Positions 9,939 through 18,542 of a stretch of 64,000 nt of DNA are shown one piece after another; the stretch's first letter is position 1, and every line of letters begins with the position of its first letter. Origin of the DNA: Pseudanabaena sp. Salubria-1 (lineage in GTDB: Bacteria > Cyanobacteriota > Cyanobacteriia > Pseudanabaenales > Pseudanabaenaceae). The position numbers were made by a program, and so were the translations under genes. The stretch spans positions 62,001-126,000 of the forward strand of contig JALQCR010000019.1 of NCBI GenBank assembly GCA_023336205.1, read 5' to 3'. Below the pieces are notes generated by a model. That model had not been told where the DNA came from and did no database searches. It saw nothing but the letters and a program-made list of their open reading frames with translations.

Positions 9939-11274
9939 ATCTATAAAAGTTTCTGAGTTTTTACATAGAGTTAAAGAGCCTGTTGAACTTCAACCTGAGC
10001 AAGAATATTCTCTAGTTACGATCAAAGTTCATCATAGAGGCGTTACTTTAAGAAATAAAACCAAAGGAAAATTAATTGGTTCTAAAATGCACAGAATCTC
10101 AAAAGGTCAATTCATTTTGTCTGGAATTGATGCGAGACATGGGGCGTTTGGCATTGTGCCAGATGAATTAGATGGTGCAATTGTTACCAATGACTTTTGG
10201 TATTTTGAAATCGATGAGACAAAGGTTAAACGCGACTTTTTTTATTGGCTAACGAATACACCAATATTTTTAAACGCTTGCATCAAATCAAGTCAAGGTG
10301 TAACGCAGCGAGTTCGATTACAAGCAAAACTATTTTTTGATTTCGAGTTCAGTTTCCCTCCGTTAGAAGAACAAGAGGATTTTCTTAAAAAGATTCAACA
10401 CTCTGATCAGTATTTAAGTTTGCTTAGAGTTGAATTGAATAATCAAGAAAAATATGTTTCTCAGTTGAAACAGGCGATTTTGCAGGAGGCGATCGGAGGT
10501 CAACTTACTGCCGAATGGCGCACCGAAAACCCAATTCAAAGTGGCAATCCAGAAACTGATGCTGCCGCACTCCTCGCCAAAATCAAAGCCGAAAAACAAC
10601 AGGCGATCGCTGATGGCAAACTCAAGAAAGAAAAACCTCTTGCTGAAATAGCGATCAATGAAATTCCATTTTCTATTCCTGATAATTGGGTTTGGTGTCG
10701 TTTGGGAGAATTATGTGACATTAGAGGAGGAAAACGTGTTCCTAATGGATACAAATTAAAAACCACTCCAACACCTTACATTTATATAAGGGTGACTGAT
10801 ATGAAAAATGGAACTATTGACGATTCAGACATCCACTATATAGATGAAGATGTATATCAGGGAATAAAAAGATACACCATAAGCAAAGATGACATTTACA
10901 TGACTATTGTTGGTGCAACAATTGGTAAGTGTGGTTTAGTTCCAGGCAAATTTGATGGAATGAATTTAACAGAAAATGCAGCGAAAATAGTCTTGTTTTC
11001 CATGAACAAAATATTTTTATGGCATTGCTTAGATAGCCGATTTTGCCAAGATCAATTTATTGATAAAACAAAACAAGTTGCTGTCCAAAAAATGGCTCTA
11101 AACAGATTCTCTTCTACATTTATTCCCCTTCCTCCTCTTGCCGAACAAAAAACGATAGTGGAAAAAGTCGATAAATTAATGAACATCATCGACCAACTAG
11201 AACAACAAATCAAACACCGCAAACAACTCGCCGAAGACCTCATGCAAACCGTCCTCCGCGAAGCCTTTGAGTAG
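9931..11274 (+). CDS. hsdS: Type I restriction-modification specificity subunit
   Basis: This 447-residue HsdS subunit has the expected two-fold design. A first target-recognition domain (residues 1-150) ends in FPPLEEQEDFLKKI, a coiled coil (EVLLRVELN-like through QLKQAILQEAIGGQLTAEWR, about 160-190) follows, and a second recognition domain begins at IPDNWVWCRLGELC and ends in IPLPPLAEQKTIVEKVDKLM with a terminal coiled coil. Each half reads part of a bipartite DNA site; the site cannot be predicted here. The first domain differs strongly from the second and is A/T-richer than hsdM, as expected for exchangeable recognition domains. Confidence 0.92.
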   Translation: MHKSIKVSEFLHRVKEPVELQPEQEYSLVTIKVHHRGVTLRNKTKGKLIGSKMHRISKGQFILSGIDARHGAFGIVPDELDGAIVTNDFWYFEIDETKVKRDFFYWLTNTPIFLNACIKSSQGVTQRVRLQAKLFFDFEFSFPPLEEQEDFLKKIQHSDQYLSLLRVELNNQEKYVSQLKQAILQEAIGGQLTAEWRTENPIQSGNPETDAAALLAKIKAEKQQAIADGKLKKEKPLAEIAINEIPFSIPDNWVWCRLGELCDIRGGKRVPNGYKLKTTPTPYIYIRVTDMKNGTIDDSDIHYIDEDVYQGIKRYTISKDDIYMTIVGATIGKCGLVPGKFDGMNLTENAAKIVLFSMNKIFLWHCLDSRFCQDQFIDKTKQVAVQKMALNRFSSTFIPLPPLAEQKTIVEKVDKLMNIIDQLEQQIKHRKQLAEDLMQTVLREAFE

Positions 11275-11285
11275 AATTTCAATGT

Positions 11286-11352
11286 AGGGGCAAAGCATTC
11301 CCGCAACCATTTGTAAATTTTCAAATCCCCTAAATACGGGGATGCTTTGCCC
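11286..11352. repeat. Inverted repeat after hsdS (GGGGCAAAGCAT arms)
   Basis: The arms GGGGCAAAGCATTCCCG and CGGGGATGCTTTGCCC flank about 35 bases of A/T-rich DNA just after the hsdS stop. It may form the transcript end of the hsd operon or be a degenerate MITE. Arm ends match the GTAGGGGCAA/GCCCCTAC style of the palindrome at 5239. Confidence 0.5.
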
Positions 11353-11395
11353 AACACCTTACAACGCAGCAACAGGCGATCGCTAAAAGCAAAGA

Positions 11396-11463
11396 GGGTT
11401 AAGCATTTGCAGAATGATGTCTCTGTTATGAGTTTAGAAATTGTCGCGCAAATGCTTAACCCC
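11396..11463. repeat. Inverted repeat with 15-bp perfect arms
   Basis: GGGTTAAGCATTTGC at 11396 is exactly repeated as its reverse complement, ending at 11463, with about 38 bases between. It has the look of a small non-autonomous palindromic element. Nothing in the spacer between the arms reads as a gene. Confidence 0.5.
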
Positions 11464-11507
11464 TACAGGCGATCGATCATACAAACACTAATTAGCCAAA
11501 AGCTTGG

Positions 11508-11644
11508 AATTCTGGGGCATTTTCAGGCAAGATATTAAATTGCTGTAGTTGCCAAGCGAATATCTAAAAGCTTAAGGTTTGTCAAGGAATAAGATGAGTA
11601 CCCATCCCTCTTCAGAAATTTATGATGCGATCGCCTCACAATAA
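11508..11644 (+). pseudogene. Fragment of GMC oxidoreductase gene: promoter region and first 14 codons
   Basis: From 11508 the sequence follows 23769-23889, the upstream region and start of the intact GMC gene, at roughly nine bases in ten. It includes the ATG (11594) and MSTHPSSEIYDAI. Homology stops at a GCGATCGC octamer, after which the frame ends at a TAA at 11642. The remaining bases to about 11750 contain a short open frame (IDSQESDHPLIFIRED...) with no start, perhaps the tail of another lost gene. This is one of two direct repeats flanking the phosphonate module. Confidence 0.82.
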
Positions 11645-11845
11645 AAGATTGATTCTCAAGAAAGCGATCACCCTTTAATTTTCATACGAGAAGATTTGGG
11701 GAGCTATTACAATGCTTCTTGGTCTGCGGTTATATCGTTTCTTTTTTAGGACTATGCTACCAAAATATAAATCAAGCTTAACCCTAAGTTAAATCATGAA
11801 AGTGCACTGAAAAGTATGATGACTTTTAGTGTGAGTAAAGGCATC

Positions 11846-13531
11846 ATGATTTATTTTAAAAAGTTATCAGTTCAACCATTTGTAGTTGCTTCAGTTCTGC
11901 TATTACCTTTGTCCACTGGAAATGCCAGTGCAAATGAAGTAATATCGATTCCAGCTTCCCAAAATAGTGCTAAAGTTTCAAACGTTTTACAAAAAATCGA
12001 AAAAGATACTTTAGCTGAGTCTTCTGTACAAGAGCCTGAGAAGATCTCTCAAAATGCTACTTCCGTATCACAGCTCTCCGATGTCAGACCAACAGACTGG
12101 GCTTTTACATCATTGCAGTCCCTCGTCGAAAGATATGGATGTATTGCAGGATTCCCTGATCGTACTTACCGAGGCAAACAAGCCCTGTCGCGTTATGAAT
12201 TTGCGGCTGGTTTAAATGCTTGTCTTGATAAGGTTAACGAAATTATTTCTGCTGGTTTAGCAGATAAAGTCAGCAAGGAAGACCTCGCCACGCTTCAGAA
12301 ACTTCAAGAAGAGTTTGCCGCAGAACTTGCAACCCTAAGAGGTCGAGTTGACGCGCTTGATGCCAAGGTCGCTAAGCTGGAAGCCCAACAGTTTTCTACT
12401 ACCACCAAGCTCAATGCCAGAGTCATTTTTTCATTAACAGATACCTTTGGCGGGGTGGGTTCTGCTGCTGTTCCTGCTGTTAATAGAACAACTGATGCTT
12501 CAAACACGACTTTTTCCTATCGGGCGCGTTTAAACCTTGATACGAGTTTCACTGGTAAAGATCTACTGCGAACTCGCTTACAAGCTGGTAATATCCAAAA
12601 TTTAGAAGATGCAACAAACAGTAGGATGACTCGTCTAGCATTTGCCACCAATACTGGCAATACATTTGAGATCGATAAGTTATACTACCGATTTCCAGTT
12701 GGCGATAGTCTAAGGGTTTACGTTGGCGCAAATGCCCTCGATTCCGACGATATTGCTGACACATTGAACCCTTATTTTGAAAGCAGCGACAGTGGTGCTT
12801 TATCTAGATTTGGACGTTACGATCCGCTATTGTTTCGCGCTCCTTCTGGTGCTGGCTTGGGCTTGAGTTACAAGATTAACCCTCAGTTTACAGTTGCCGC
12901 AAGTTACCTCGCAAATTCGGGCGATGCTCCTAATGCTGCATCGGCAACTGGTCGAGGTGGTCTATTTAGCGGCGCTTATAGTGCCAATATACAACTGGTT
13001 TTTTCGCCAACAACTGACTTGAAGTTTGGTTTGGCTTACGCACGGGCTTTTGAGCCAAGTGGTCTTGTCAATGTTGTTGGTAGTACTGGTAGCGATTTTG
13101 GTCGTAGACCATTCACAAATAGTAATGATACTTCCACCAATCGCTATGGCGCTCAATTTAATTGGCAAGCTTCTAAAGGCTTTAACTTAGGTGGCTGGGT
13201 TGGCTTTGCTGATGCCCGTCAAGAATCAGGTGTAGGTGCAGGCAACACTGCTAATTTATTCAACTGGAGTCTTAACCTTGCGTTCCCAGATTTGTTTGCT
13301 ACTGGCAACACGGGAGGAATTATTTTCGGAATGCCTCCAAAAGTCACTTCAAATAGTGACTCCACAAGAGTTGATCCAGACACTGCATATCTTCTAGAAC
13401 TCCAATATTCTTTTCGCGTCAGCAAGAATATATCAGTTACTCCTGGTGTAATTGCTATCTTCAATCCCAACCACAATGCATTGAACCCTACAACTTGGGT
13501 GGCAACGATTAGAACACTATTCACCTTCTAG
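11846..13531 (+). CDS. SLH-domain outer membrane porin (OprB/iron-uptake porin type)
   Basis: This protein of about 561 residues has a signal peptide (FVVASVLLLPLSTGNASA), then an SLH domain (LSDVRPTDWAFTSLQSLVER ... LSRYEFAAGLNACL, about residues 78-135) that anchors it to peptidoglycan. A coiled coil (LAEQLATLRGRVDALDAKV-like) follows, then a long beta-barrel ending in a C-terminal aromatic residue (TIRTLFTF). This is the standard cyanobacterial porin plan. Start at 11846 (MIYFKKL) best fits the signal peptide; ATG at 11816 is in frame. It directly precedes the phosphonate uptake genes, so it may admit their substrate across the outer membrane (inference). A hairpin terminator follows. Confidence 0.88.
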   Translation: MIYFKKLSVQPFVVASVLLLPLSTGNASANEVISIPASQNSAKVSNVLQKIEKDTLAESSVQEPEKISQNATSVSQLSDVRPTDWAFTSLQSLVERYGCIAGFPDRTYRGKQALSRYEFAAGLNACLDKVNEIISAGLADKVSKEDLATLQKLQEEFAAELATLRGRVDALDAKVAKLEAQQFSTTTKLNARVIFSLTDTFGGVGSAAVPAVNRTTDASNTTFSYRARLNLDTSFTGKDLLRTRLQAGNIQNLEDATNSRMTRLAFATNTGNTFEIDKLYYRFPVGDSLRVYVGANALDSDDIADTLNPYFESSDSGALSRFGRYDPLLFRAPSGAGLGLSYKINPQFTVAASYLANSGDAPNAASATGRGGLFSGAYSANIQLVFSPTTDLKFGLAYARAFEPSGLVNVVGSTGSDFGRRPFTNSNDTSTNRYGAQFNWQASKGFNLGGWVGFADARQESGVGAGNTANLFNWSLNLAFPDLFATGNTGGIIFGMPPKVTSNSDSTRVDPDTAYLLELQYSFRVSKNISVTPGVIAIFNPNHNALNPTTWVATIRTLFTF

Positions 13532-13546
13532 AAGGTAGCCCTAAGA

Positions 13547-13587
13547 ATATAAGGATGGTCGGCGCTTCGCGCCGACCATCCTTATAT
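13547..13587 (+). terminator. GC-rich hairpin after porin gene
   Basis: An 18-bp perfect stem, ATATAAGGATGGTCGGCG, closes a five-base CTTCG loop and is followed by A/T-rich DNA. It separates the porin from the binding-protein gene. The CGCTTCGCG-type core recurs in other spacers of this window. Confidence 0.7.
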
Positions 13588-13656
13588 ATGACTTCTAAAA
13601 TTGATTGACAAATTTTGAAGTGAATATTTTTACTGTTTTATAAGGAGTAATTCATT

Positions 13657-14781
13657 ATGTCTATAAATAAAAAGTGGCTTCGCTTTTCCTTAAGTCTACT
13701 GTCAGCTTTTCTTCTAACTGTATTTGTAACAGCCTGTGTTCAGACACAAACTCCTGAAAACAAAGCTCAAACAACCACGAGTGCTAACGCAACTAAGTCA
13801 GCCGAAGTCGCTAAACCTGCTACTGGCGGCATTACGGTTTATACAGCTCTCGAAGACGATCAATTATCAGAGTATTTGCCTTTATTTCAGAAGCAATATC
13901 CTGACATCAAGGTTAACAAAGTTCGCGACTCTACTGGCGTAGTTACTGCCAAACTTCTCGCTGAGAAAGATAACCCTACTGCTGATGTAGTTTGGGGGCT
14001 TGCTGCCTCAAGTCTACTTGTTGCCGATAAGCAAGGGATGCTAGAGCCTTATGCTCCTAAGGGACTAGATGCAGTTCAGCCCATGTTTAGAGATAGTAAA
14101 AATCCACCACATTGGGTAGGGATTGATGCTTGGGAATCTGCTTTTTGCGTCAATACCGTTGAAGCTGGCAAAAAGAACTTATCAATCCCTCAATCTTGGG
14201 CGGATCTAATCAAACCTGAGTACAAAGGTCAGATTGTGATGTCCAATCCTGCATCTTCGGGTACTGGCTTTCTCTCTGTATCAGTTATTTTGCAAATGAT
14301 GGGAGATGCAGAAGGTTGGAAGTACTTAGATGCCCTACATGAAAACATTGCTCAATATGTTCATTCTGGTTCTAAGCCTTGCAAACTTGCGGGATCTGGC
14401 GAATATGCGATCGGTATTTCCTTTGGATATCGTGCTGTAAAGCAAAAAAATGGTGGCGAACCGATTCAACCCGTTTTCCCTAAAGAAGGCTCTGGATGGG
14501 ATGTTGAGGCGAATGCTTTGGTCAAGAAAGCTAACATCAACCCTGACGCTAAGACTTTCTTGGATTGGGCGATTTCTCCTGAAATCTCCAAAAAGTATGC
14601 TAAGAACTTCCCTTTAACAGCCGTTAAGACAGATGTTCCGATTCCTGCTGGATTCCCCGAAGATCCATTAAAGCAACTATCTACCAAGAATGATCTGAAA
14701 TGGGCTGCTGCTAACCGCGATACGATTTTAGCGGAATGGACTAAGCGCTACGATTCCAAGTCTGAAGCGAAGAAGAAGTAA
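13657..14781 (+). CDS. ABC transporter substrate-binding lipoprotein, 2-aminoethylphosphonate type
   Basis: This 374-residue periplasmic binding lipoprotein has signal peptide and lipobox FVTAC with Cys27 as the likely lipidation site. The mature part (ITVYTALEDDQL, RDSTGVVTAKLLAEKDNP, DVVWGLAASS, SNPASSGTGFL, YVHSGSKPC) follows the pattern of the putative 2-aminoethylphosphonate-binding proteins (TIGR03261, AepX/PhnS2-like). It binds substrate for the ATPase and permease encoded downstream. A ribosome site AAGGAG lies about 10 bases before ATG. The gene context (PhnX-like, PhnZ-like) supports a phosphonate substrate rather than ferric iron, whose binders look similar. Confidence 0.86.
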   Translation: MSINKKWLRFSLSLLSAFLLTVFVTACVQTQTPENKAQTTTSANATKSAEVAKPATGGITVYTALEDDQLSEYLPLFQKQYPDIKVNKVRDSTGVVTAKLLAEKDNPTADVVWGLAASSLLVADKQGMLEPYAPKGLDAVQPMFRDSKNPPHWVGIDAWESAFCVNTVEAGKKNLSIPQSWADLIKPEYKGQIVMSNPASSGTGFLSVSVILQMMGDAEGWKYLDALHENIAQYVHSGSKPCKLAGSGEYAIGISFGYRAVKQKNGGEPIQPVFPKEGSGWDVEANALVKKANINPDAKTFLDWAISPEISKKYAKNFPLTAVKTDVPIPAGFPEDPLKQLSTKNDLKWAAANRDTILAEWTKRYDSKSEAKKK

Positions 14782-14798
14782 ATAAAACTTTGAGAGAA

Positions 14799-14833
14799 TT
14801 CCGAGAAAGATTGCTAAGCAATCTTTCTCGGAA
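14799..14833 (+). terminator. Stem-loop between binding protein and ATPase genes
   Basis: TTCCGAGAAAGATTGC pairs perfectly with GCAATCTTTCTCGGAA around a three-base loop. It has no T-tract, so it may be an mRNA stabiliser that lets the binding-protein part of the message accumulate, as is common in ABC operons, rather than a full terminator. Confidence 0.6.
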
Positions 14834-14889
14834 ACAAACATTTAAGACTAGAACGCAATTATAAAAAACTTCTGAGGCTTAACAAAATC

Positions 14890-16107
14890 ATGACAAATTC
14901 TTCAGACGGGACAGAAGCGATCGCAAGTCAAGCTAGCTCGCAGGGAGAATTTGCTGACATTCAGCAAAGCTCACAAAAAATCCAAGAGCCAAATTCTACT
15001 TTTGCTTCATCAATGAATCAGAAGGATCTTGGGCAACCGTATCTCCAAATTGAGAATATTCATAAGTCATTTGGGCAATTTATAGCTCTGAATGATATTA
15101 ATCTCAATGTTTATGCTGGAGAATTTGTCTCTTTGTTGGGTCCTAGTGGCTGCGGAAAAACAACATTATTACGAATCATCGCTGGTTTAGAACAGCAAAC
15201 CACTGGACGTGTAATACAGGGTGGCAAAGATGTTTCTCGCTTCCCTCCTGCAAAACGAGACTTCGGTATAGTCTTTCAATCTTATGCTTTGTTTCCCAAT
15301 CTTACGGCATCGCAAAACATTGCCTATGGGTTGCAGAATACACCTATGCCTAAAGGGCAGATCGAGCAACGTGTAAAAGAATTACTTGAGACAGTTGGTC
15401 TAGAGGGTTTTGGCAGGAAATATCCCTCGCAAATGTCTGGTGGGCAACAACAGCGGATTGCCCTAGCGAGAGCTTTAGCTCTATCTCCGAGTTTGTTGCT
15501 TTTAGACGAACCTCTATCAGCTTTGGATGCCAAGGTCAGAGGTCGTTTACGTGTTGAAATCACTCAATTACAAAAGCGTTTGGGTGTAACGACTGTGATG
15601 GTAACTCACGATCAAGAGGAAGCTTTGACGATGGCCGATCGCGTTGTCGTGATGGATAAAGGTGTCATCGCTCAAGTTGGAACTCCTCGCATAGTTTACC
15701 AAAATCCCAAGACTCCTTTTGTCGCAAACTTTATTGGTTCTACTAATCTTTGGAATGGCGAAGTTATTTCTTCTACACAGGTACGATGCGGCAATATTTT
15801 GCTAGATGCAAATATTGGAGAGTTTGAAGTAAATAGCCAGATTGAAGTCGCTATCCGTCCTGAGTCGATTTATTTGTTAGATAGCAGCAAGCAAAATGAA
15901 GATTTAGTTAACATTGTAACTGCTGATATCGAAGGTATAGAATTTCTCGGCTCTGTATATCACATTACATTGCGCCCTGAAGGTAATTCTAAGGCAACTA
16001 TCACGATTGAGGTGTCTATTCATCAGGCAAGACAGATCGAATTAAATTTGGGAACAACATTAACAATTCAAATCCCTAGCGAGCATTTGCAAATTTTCCC
16101 TAAATAA
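14890..16107 (+). CDS. ABC transporter ATP-binding protein, phosphonate (PhnT/AepV-like)
   Basis: This 405-residue ATPase energises import by the fused permease encoded next. It has Walker A GPSGCGKTT (residues 84-92), Q-loop FQSYALFPNL, signature MSGGQQQR (about 182), Walker B LLLLDEPLSALD and switch His in VMVTHDQEEAL. The C-terminal 120 residues form a TOBE-type regulatory domain. An N-terminal extension of about 50 polar residues before YLQIENIHKSFG is unusual; Met43 (SSMNQKD) could be the true start. The closest family is the putative 2-aminoethylphosphonate ATPase group (TIGR03258). Confidence 0.87.
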   Translation: MTNSSDGTEAIASQASSQGEFADIQQSSQKIQEPNSTFASSMNQKDLGQPYLQIENIHKSFGQFIALNDINLNVYAGEFVSLLGPSGCGKTTLLRIIAGLEQQTTGRVIQGGKDVSRFPPAKRDFGIVFQSYALFPNLTASQNIAYGLQNTPMPKGQIEQRVKELLETVGLEGFGRKYPSQMSGGQQQRIALARALALSPSLLLLDEPLSALDAKVRGRLRVEITQLQKRLGVTTVMVTHDQEEALTMADRVVVMDKGVIAQVGTPRIVYQNPKTPFVANFIGSTNLWNGEVISSTQVRCGNILLDANIGEFEVNSQIEVAIRPESIYLLDSSKQNEDLVNIVTADIEGIEFLGSVYHITLRPEGNSKATITIEVSIHQARQIELNLGTTLTIQIPSEHLQIFPK

Positions 16108-16159
16108 CTGATGTCTCGCGGAAGTTCCCAAGCCCCTCTCTCCTAACTCCTCTCCCAAA

Positions 16160-16315
16160 AGCTATCGTGCACATACAAGTCTAAATACCCCCTTTAATTC
16201 CCCCTTGCAAAGGGGGAAAACTAGAAATCTTGTTCTCTCCCCTTTGCAAGGGGAGGGCTAGGGAGGGGTAATTCATTAGATTTGAAATTTCTTTAGTTGT
16301 GTTTACAAGGTAGCT
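16160..16315. mobile_element. MITE-like element with 6-bp target duplication (family AGCTACCGTG)
   Basis: The ends AGCTATCGTG... and ...ACAAGGTAGCT are inverted repeats, and CCCAAA flanks both sides (16154-16159 and 16316-16321). Inside are paired CCCCCTTGCAAAGGGGG-type hairpins. Related DNA lies at 23534-23696 (complete, 6-bp duplication TTGCAA) and at 18203-18451 (interrupted). It holds no open frame and sits between the ATPase and permease genes. Confidence 0.78.
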
Positions 16316-16408
16316 CCCAAAAGCGGAGAGGGGAACAAGAAAACCAATCCTAATCATGAAATATCTCTGCCATCATTCCCACTCCCTCATTTTTGAGTAA
16401 GTTGTCCT

Positions 16409-18181
16409 ATGACATTAGCACCAGAAAAAAAAAGCAGCTTTCCAGTGAAGCCTCAACCCCAAGTCCAGCAATTTCTTACCAAAGAAGATTGGATCTTGAG
16501 AGGGTTTATTGTTTTAAGTACGCTATGGCTGTTGGTTGGAGTTTTACTGCCGCTATATCCGATGTTGATTCGCAGCTTTCAAGATGCTGATGGGCAATGG
16601 ATAGGGCTAGATAATTACATTCGCTATTTTCAGACTCCAGCGCTTTCGGTTTCGATATTTAATACCTTCTATATTGCGATCGCTAGCGCCTTAATCTCAG
16701 TCGTTTTGGGCTTTATATATGCCTACGCTCTAACTCGGACTGCGATGTTTGGCAAGCCGTTCTTTCGTATTGTTGGGCTGTTACCTTTGTTTATTCCACC
16801 TTTAGCTCATAGCATTGGGTTGGTTTATTTATTTGGGAATAAGGGTTTAATAACCACTGGTTTCTTTTCGTTGATTGCAGGATTTGATATTAATCTATAT
16901 GGTTCCAATGGGATCATTATTGGTGAAGTTCTATATTGCTTTCCCCAAGCCGTAATTTTGTTGATGACAGCTTTAAGTATTACTGATGCCAGACTTTACG
17001 AAGCAGCGGCGGCTTTACGGACACCAGCCCATCGCGTGTTTTTTACAGTGACTTTACCGAGTGTAAAGTACGGCTTGATGAGTTCAGTTTTTGTATGTTT
17101 TACACTTGCCTTTACAGACTTTGGTGTACCTAAAGTTGTTGGTGGCGGGTTTAACGTGCTTTCCACTGATATTTATAAGCAGGTGATTGGTCAACAGAAC
17201 TTCTCTATGGGGGCAACGATTGGCGTATTTTTATTACTTCCGACGGTGATCTCCTATGTACTTGATCGCTTGTTCCAAGGTCGTCAAACCGCCTTAGTAA
17301 GTAGTCGCTCAGTTCCTTTGCAACCAAGCCCTAACCCAAAATTAGATTGGCTAATGTTGGCTTTTTGTAGCGTTATTGTTAGTTTCATTTTGTTAGTATT
17401 TGGCACAATTATTTTTGCCTCCTTGGTTAAAATTTGGCCCTACGATTTGAGCCTCACCACTAAGCATTACGACTTTGATGCAGTTGGTGGCGGTGGCTTA
17501 GATGCCTATTGGAATAGCATTAAGGTCTCTCTCTATACTGCTATCTTTGGAACGATCGCAGTATTTATGGGGGCTTACCTAGTCGAGAAAGGCAAAGGAT
17601 TTAAACTAGTTCGTTCGTTTAACTATTTCTTATCGACAATTCCTCTAGCTTTGCCTGGTCTAGTATTAGGGCTATCCTATGTGTTCTTCTTCAACAAGCC
17701 ATTATGGAATATTCCCTATACAAACCTCGCATTAGTAAATCCGTTTAATAGTCTTTACGGGACACTTGCTCTACTAGTTATCTGTAATATTATCCACTTT
17801 TATACGGTTGGCTTTTTAACAGCAAGCACGGCGCTAAAGCAAATCGATCCAGAATTTGAATCAGTTTCGGCTTCCATGGGCGTTCCATTTTACAAAACCT
17901 TTTGGCGCGTGACTATTCCTTTAACGGTTCCTGCAATCTTAGAATTAGGCAGTTACTTTTTTGTTAATTCGATGGTAACTATTTCCGCAATCATTTTCTT
18001 GTACCCTCCAAATGCTCCTCTAGCTGCGGTAGCGATCGTGAATATGGATGATGCGGGTGATATTGCTCCTGCGGCGGCGATGTCTATGGCTCTAGTTTTG
18101 ACAAGCATTGGCGTGAGGATTCTCTATTGGTTATTAACCAAAGGTTTATCCCAAAGCACCCAGAAATGGCTCAAGAAATAG
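16409..18181 (+). CDS. ABC transporter permease, fused two-domain (2-aminoethylphosphonate type)
   Basis: This 590-residue integral membrane protein has about twelve hydrophobic segments in two homologous halves. Each half carries an EAA-type ATPase-contact loop: DARLYEAAAALRTPAHRVFFTVTLP near residue 195 and DPEFESVSASMGVPFYKTFWRVTIP near residue 485. The fused layout matches TIGR03262 (PhnU2/AepW-like) permeases and FbpB-like iron permeases; neighbours favour phosphonate. It is separated from the ATPase gene by a MITE, but the order binding protein, ATPase, permease is kept. Confidence 0.87.
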   Translation: MTLAPEKKSSFPVKPQPQVQQFLTKEDWILRGFIVLSTLWLLVGVLLPLYPMLIRSFQDADGQWIGLDNYIRYFQTPALSVSIFNTFYIAIASALISVVLGFIYAYALTRTAMFGKPFFRIVGLLPLFIPPLAHSIGLVYLFGNKGLITTGFFSLIAGFDINLYGSNGIIIGEVLYCFPQAVILLMTALSITDARLYEAAAALRTPAHRVFFTVTLPSVKYGLMSSVFVCFTLAFTDFGVPKVVGGGFNVLSTDIYKQVIGQQNFSMGATIGVFLLLPTVISYVLDRLFQGRQTALVSSRSVPLQPSPNPKLDWLMLAFCSVIVSFILLVFGTIIFASLVKIWPYDLSLTTKHYDFDAVGGGGLDAYWNSIKVSLYTAIFGTIAVFMGAYLVEKGKGFKLVRSFNYFLSTIPLALPGLVLGLSYVFFFNKPLWNIPYTNLALVNPFNSLYGTLALLVICNIIHFYTVGFLTASTALKQIDPEFESVSASMGVPFYKTFWRVTIPLTVPAILELGSYFFVNSMVTISAIIFLYPPNAPLAAVAIVNMDDAGDIAPAAAMSMALVLTSIGVRILYWLLTKGLSQSTQKWLKK

Positions 18182-18202
18182 GAAGCCATTTTGTGATTTG
18201 GG

Positions 18203-18451
18203 ATTACCCCACCCTAACCCTCCCCTTGCAAAGGGGAGGGAACAAGATTTCTAGTTTATAGGACTTACGCAAATCAACCAAGAACTAAAGTTCTTGGCTC
18301 AAAGCTCAAGTCAGTTAAAACTGACTAAAGAAAGCCTCAAACGAACCTGTTTCAACAGGTTTAAGCTTTTAGCCCGCAATTTATTGCAGGGCAGATGCGT
18401 AAGTCCTAGTTTATTAAAGGGGGTATTTAGACTTGTGTGTACACAGGAGCT
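18203..18451. repeat. Dispersed repeat related to 16160 and 23534, split by a second element
   Basis: TACCCCACCCTAACC, CTCCCCTTGCAAAGGGGAGG, then AACAAGATTTCTAG on the left and TTAAAGGGGGTATTTAGACT plus a TGTGTGTACACAGGAGCT end on the right match 23580-23696. The left inverted-repeat end is missing. The element at 18259-18408 is inserted in its middle, so this copy is older than that insertion. Confidence 0.65.
18259..18408. mobile_element. 150-bp MITE, TIR TAGGACTTACGCA, nested in another repeat
   Basis: TAGGACTTACGCA and its exact reverse complement bound 150 bp, flanked by the 5-bp duplication GTTTA (18254-18258, 18409-18413). Removing it restores the surrounding repeat. The interior (18278-18392) is a chain of four hairpins that occurs elsewhere on its own (44911, 48530). 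A second 150-bp element with the same ends but a different interior lies at 40289. Confidence 0.85.
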
Positions 18452-18542
18452 TTTTAAGGGAAGCTGGGGAGAGGATCTAAACAATTCTTAAATGGGCTAT
18501 AAAACGATCGAAAACAATCGTAATTTGGAAAAGGTAAAAATC

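Noticed and set aside
13657..18181. Ferric iron ABC importer
   Set aside because: The binding protein and fused permease resemble FbpA/FbpB, but specific motifs (RDSTG, AKLLAEK, YVHSGSKPC) and the PhnX-, PhnZ- and HpnW-like neighbours favour a phosphonate substrate.
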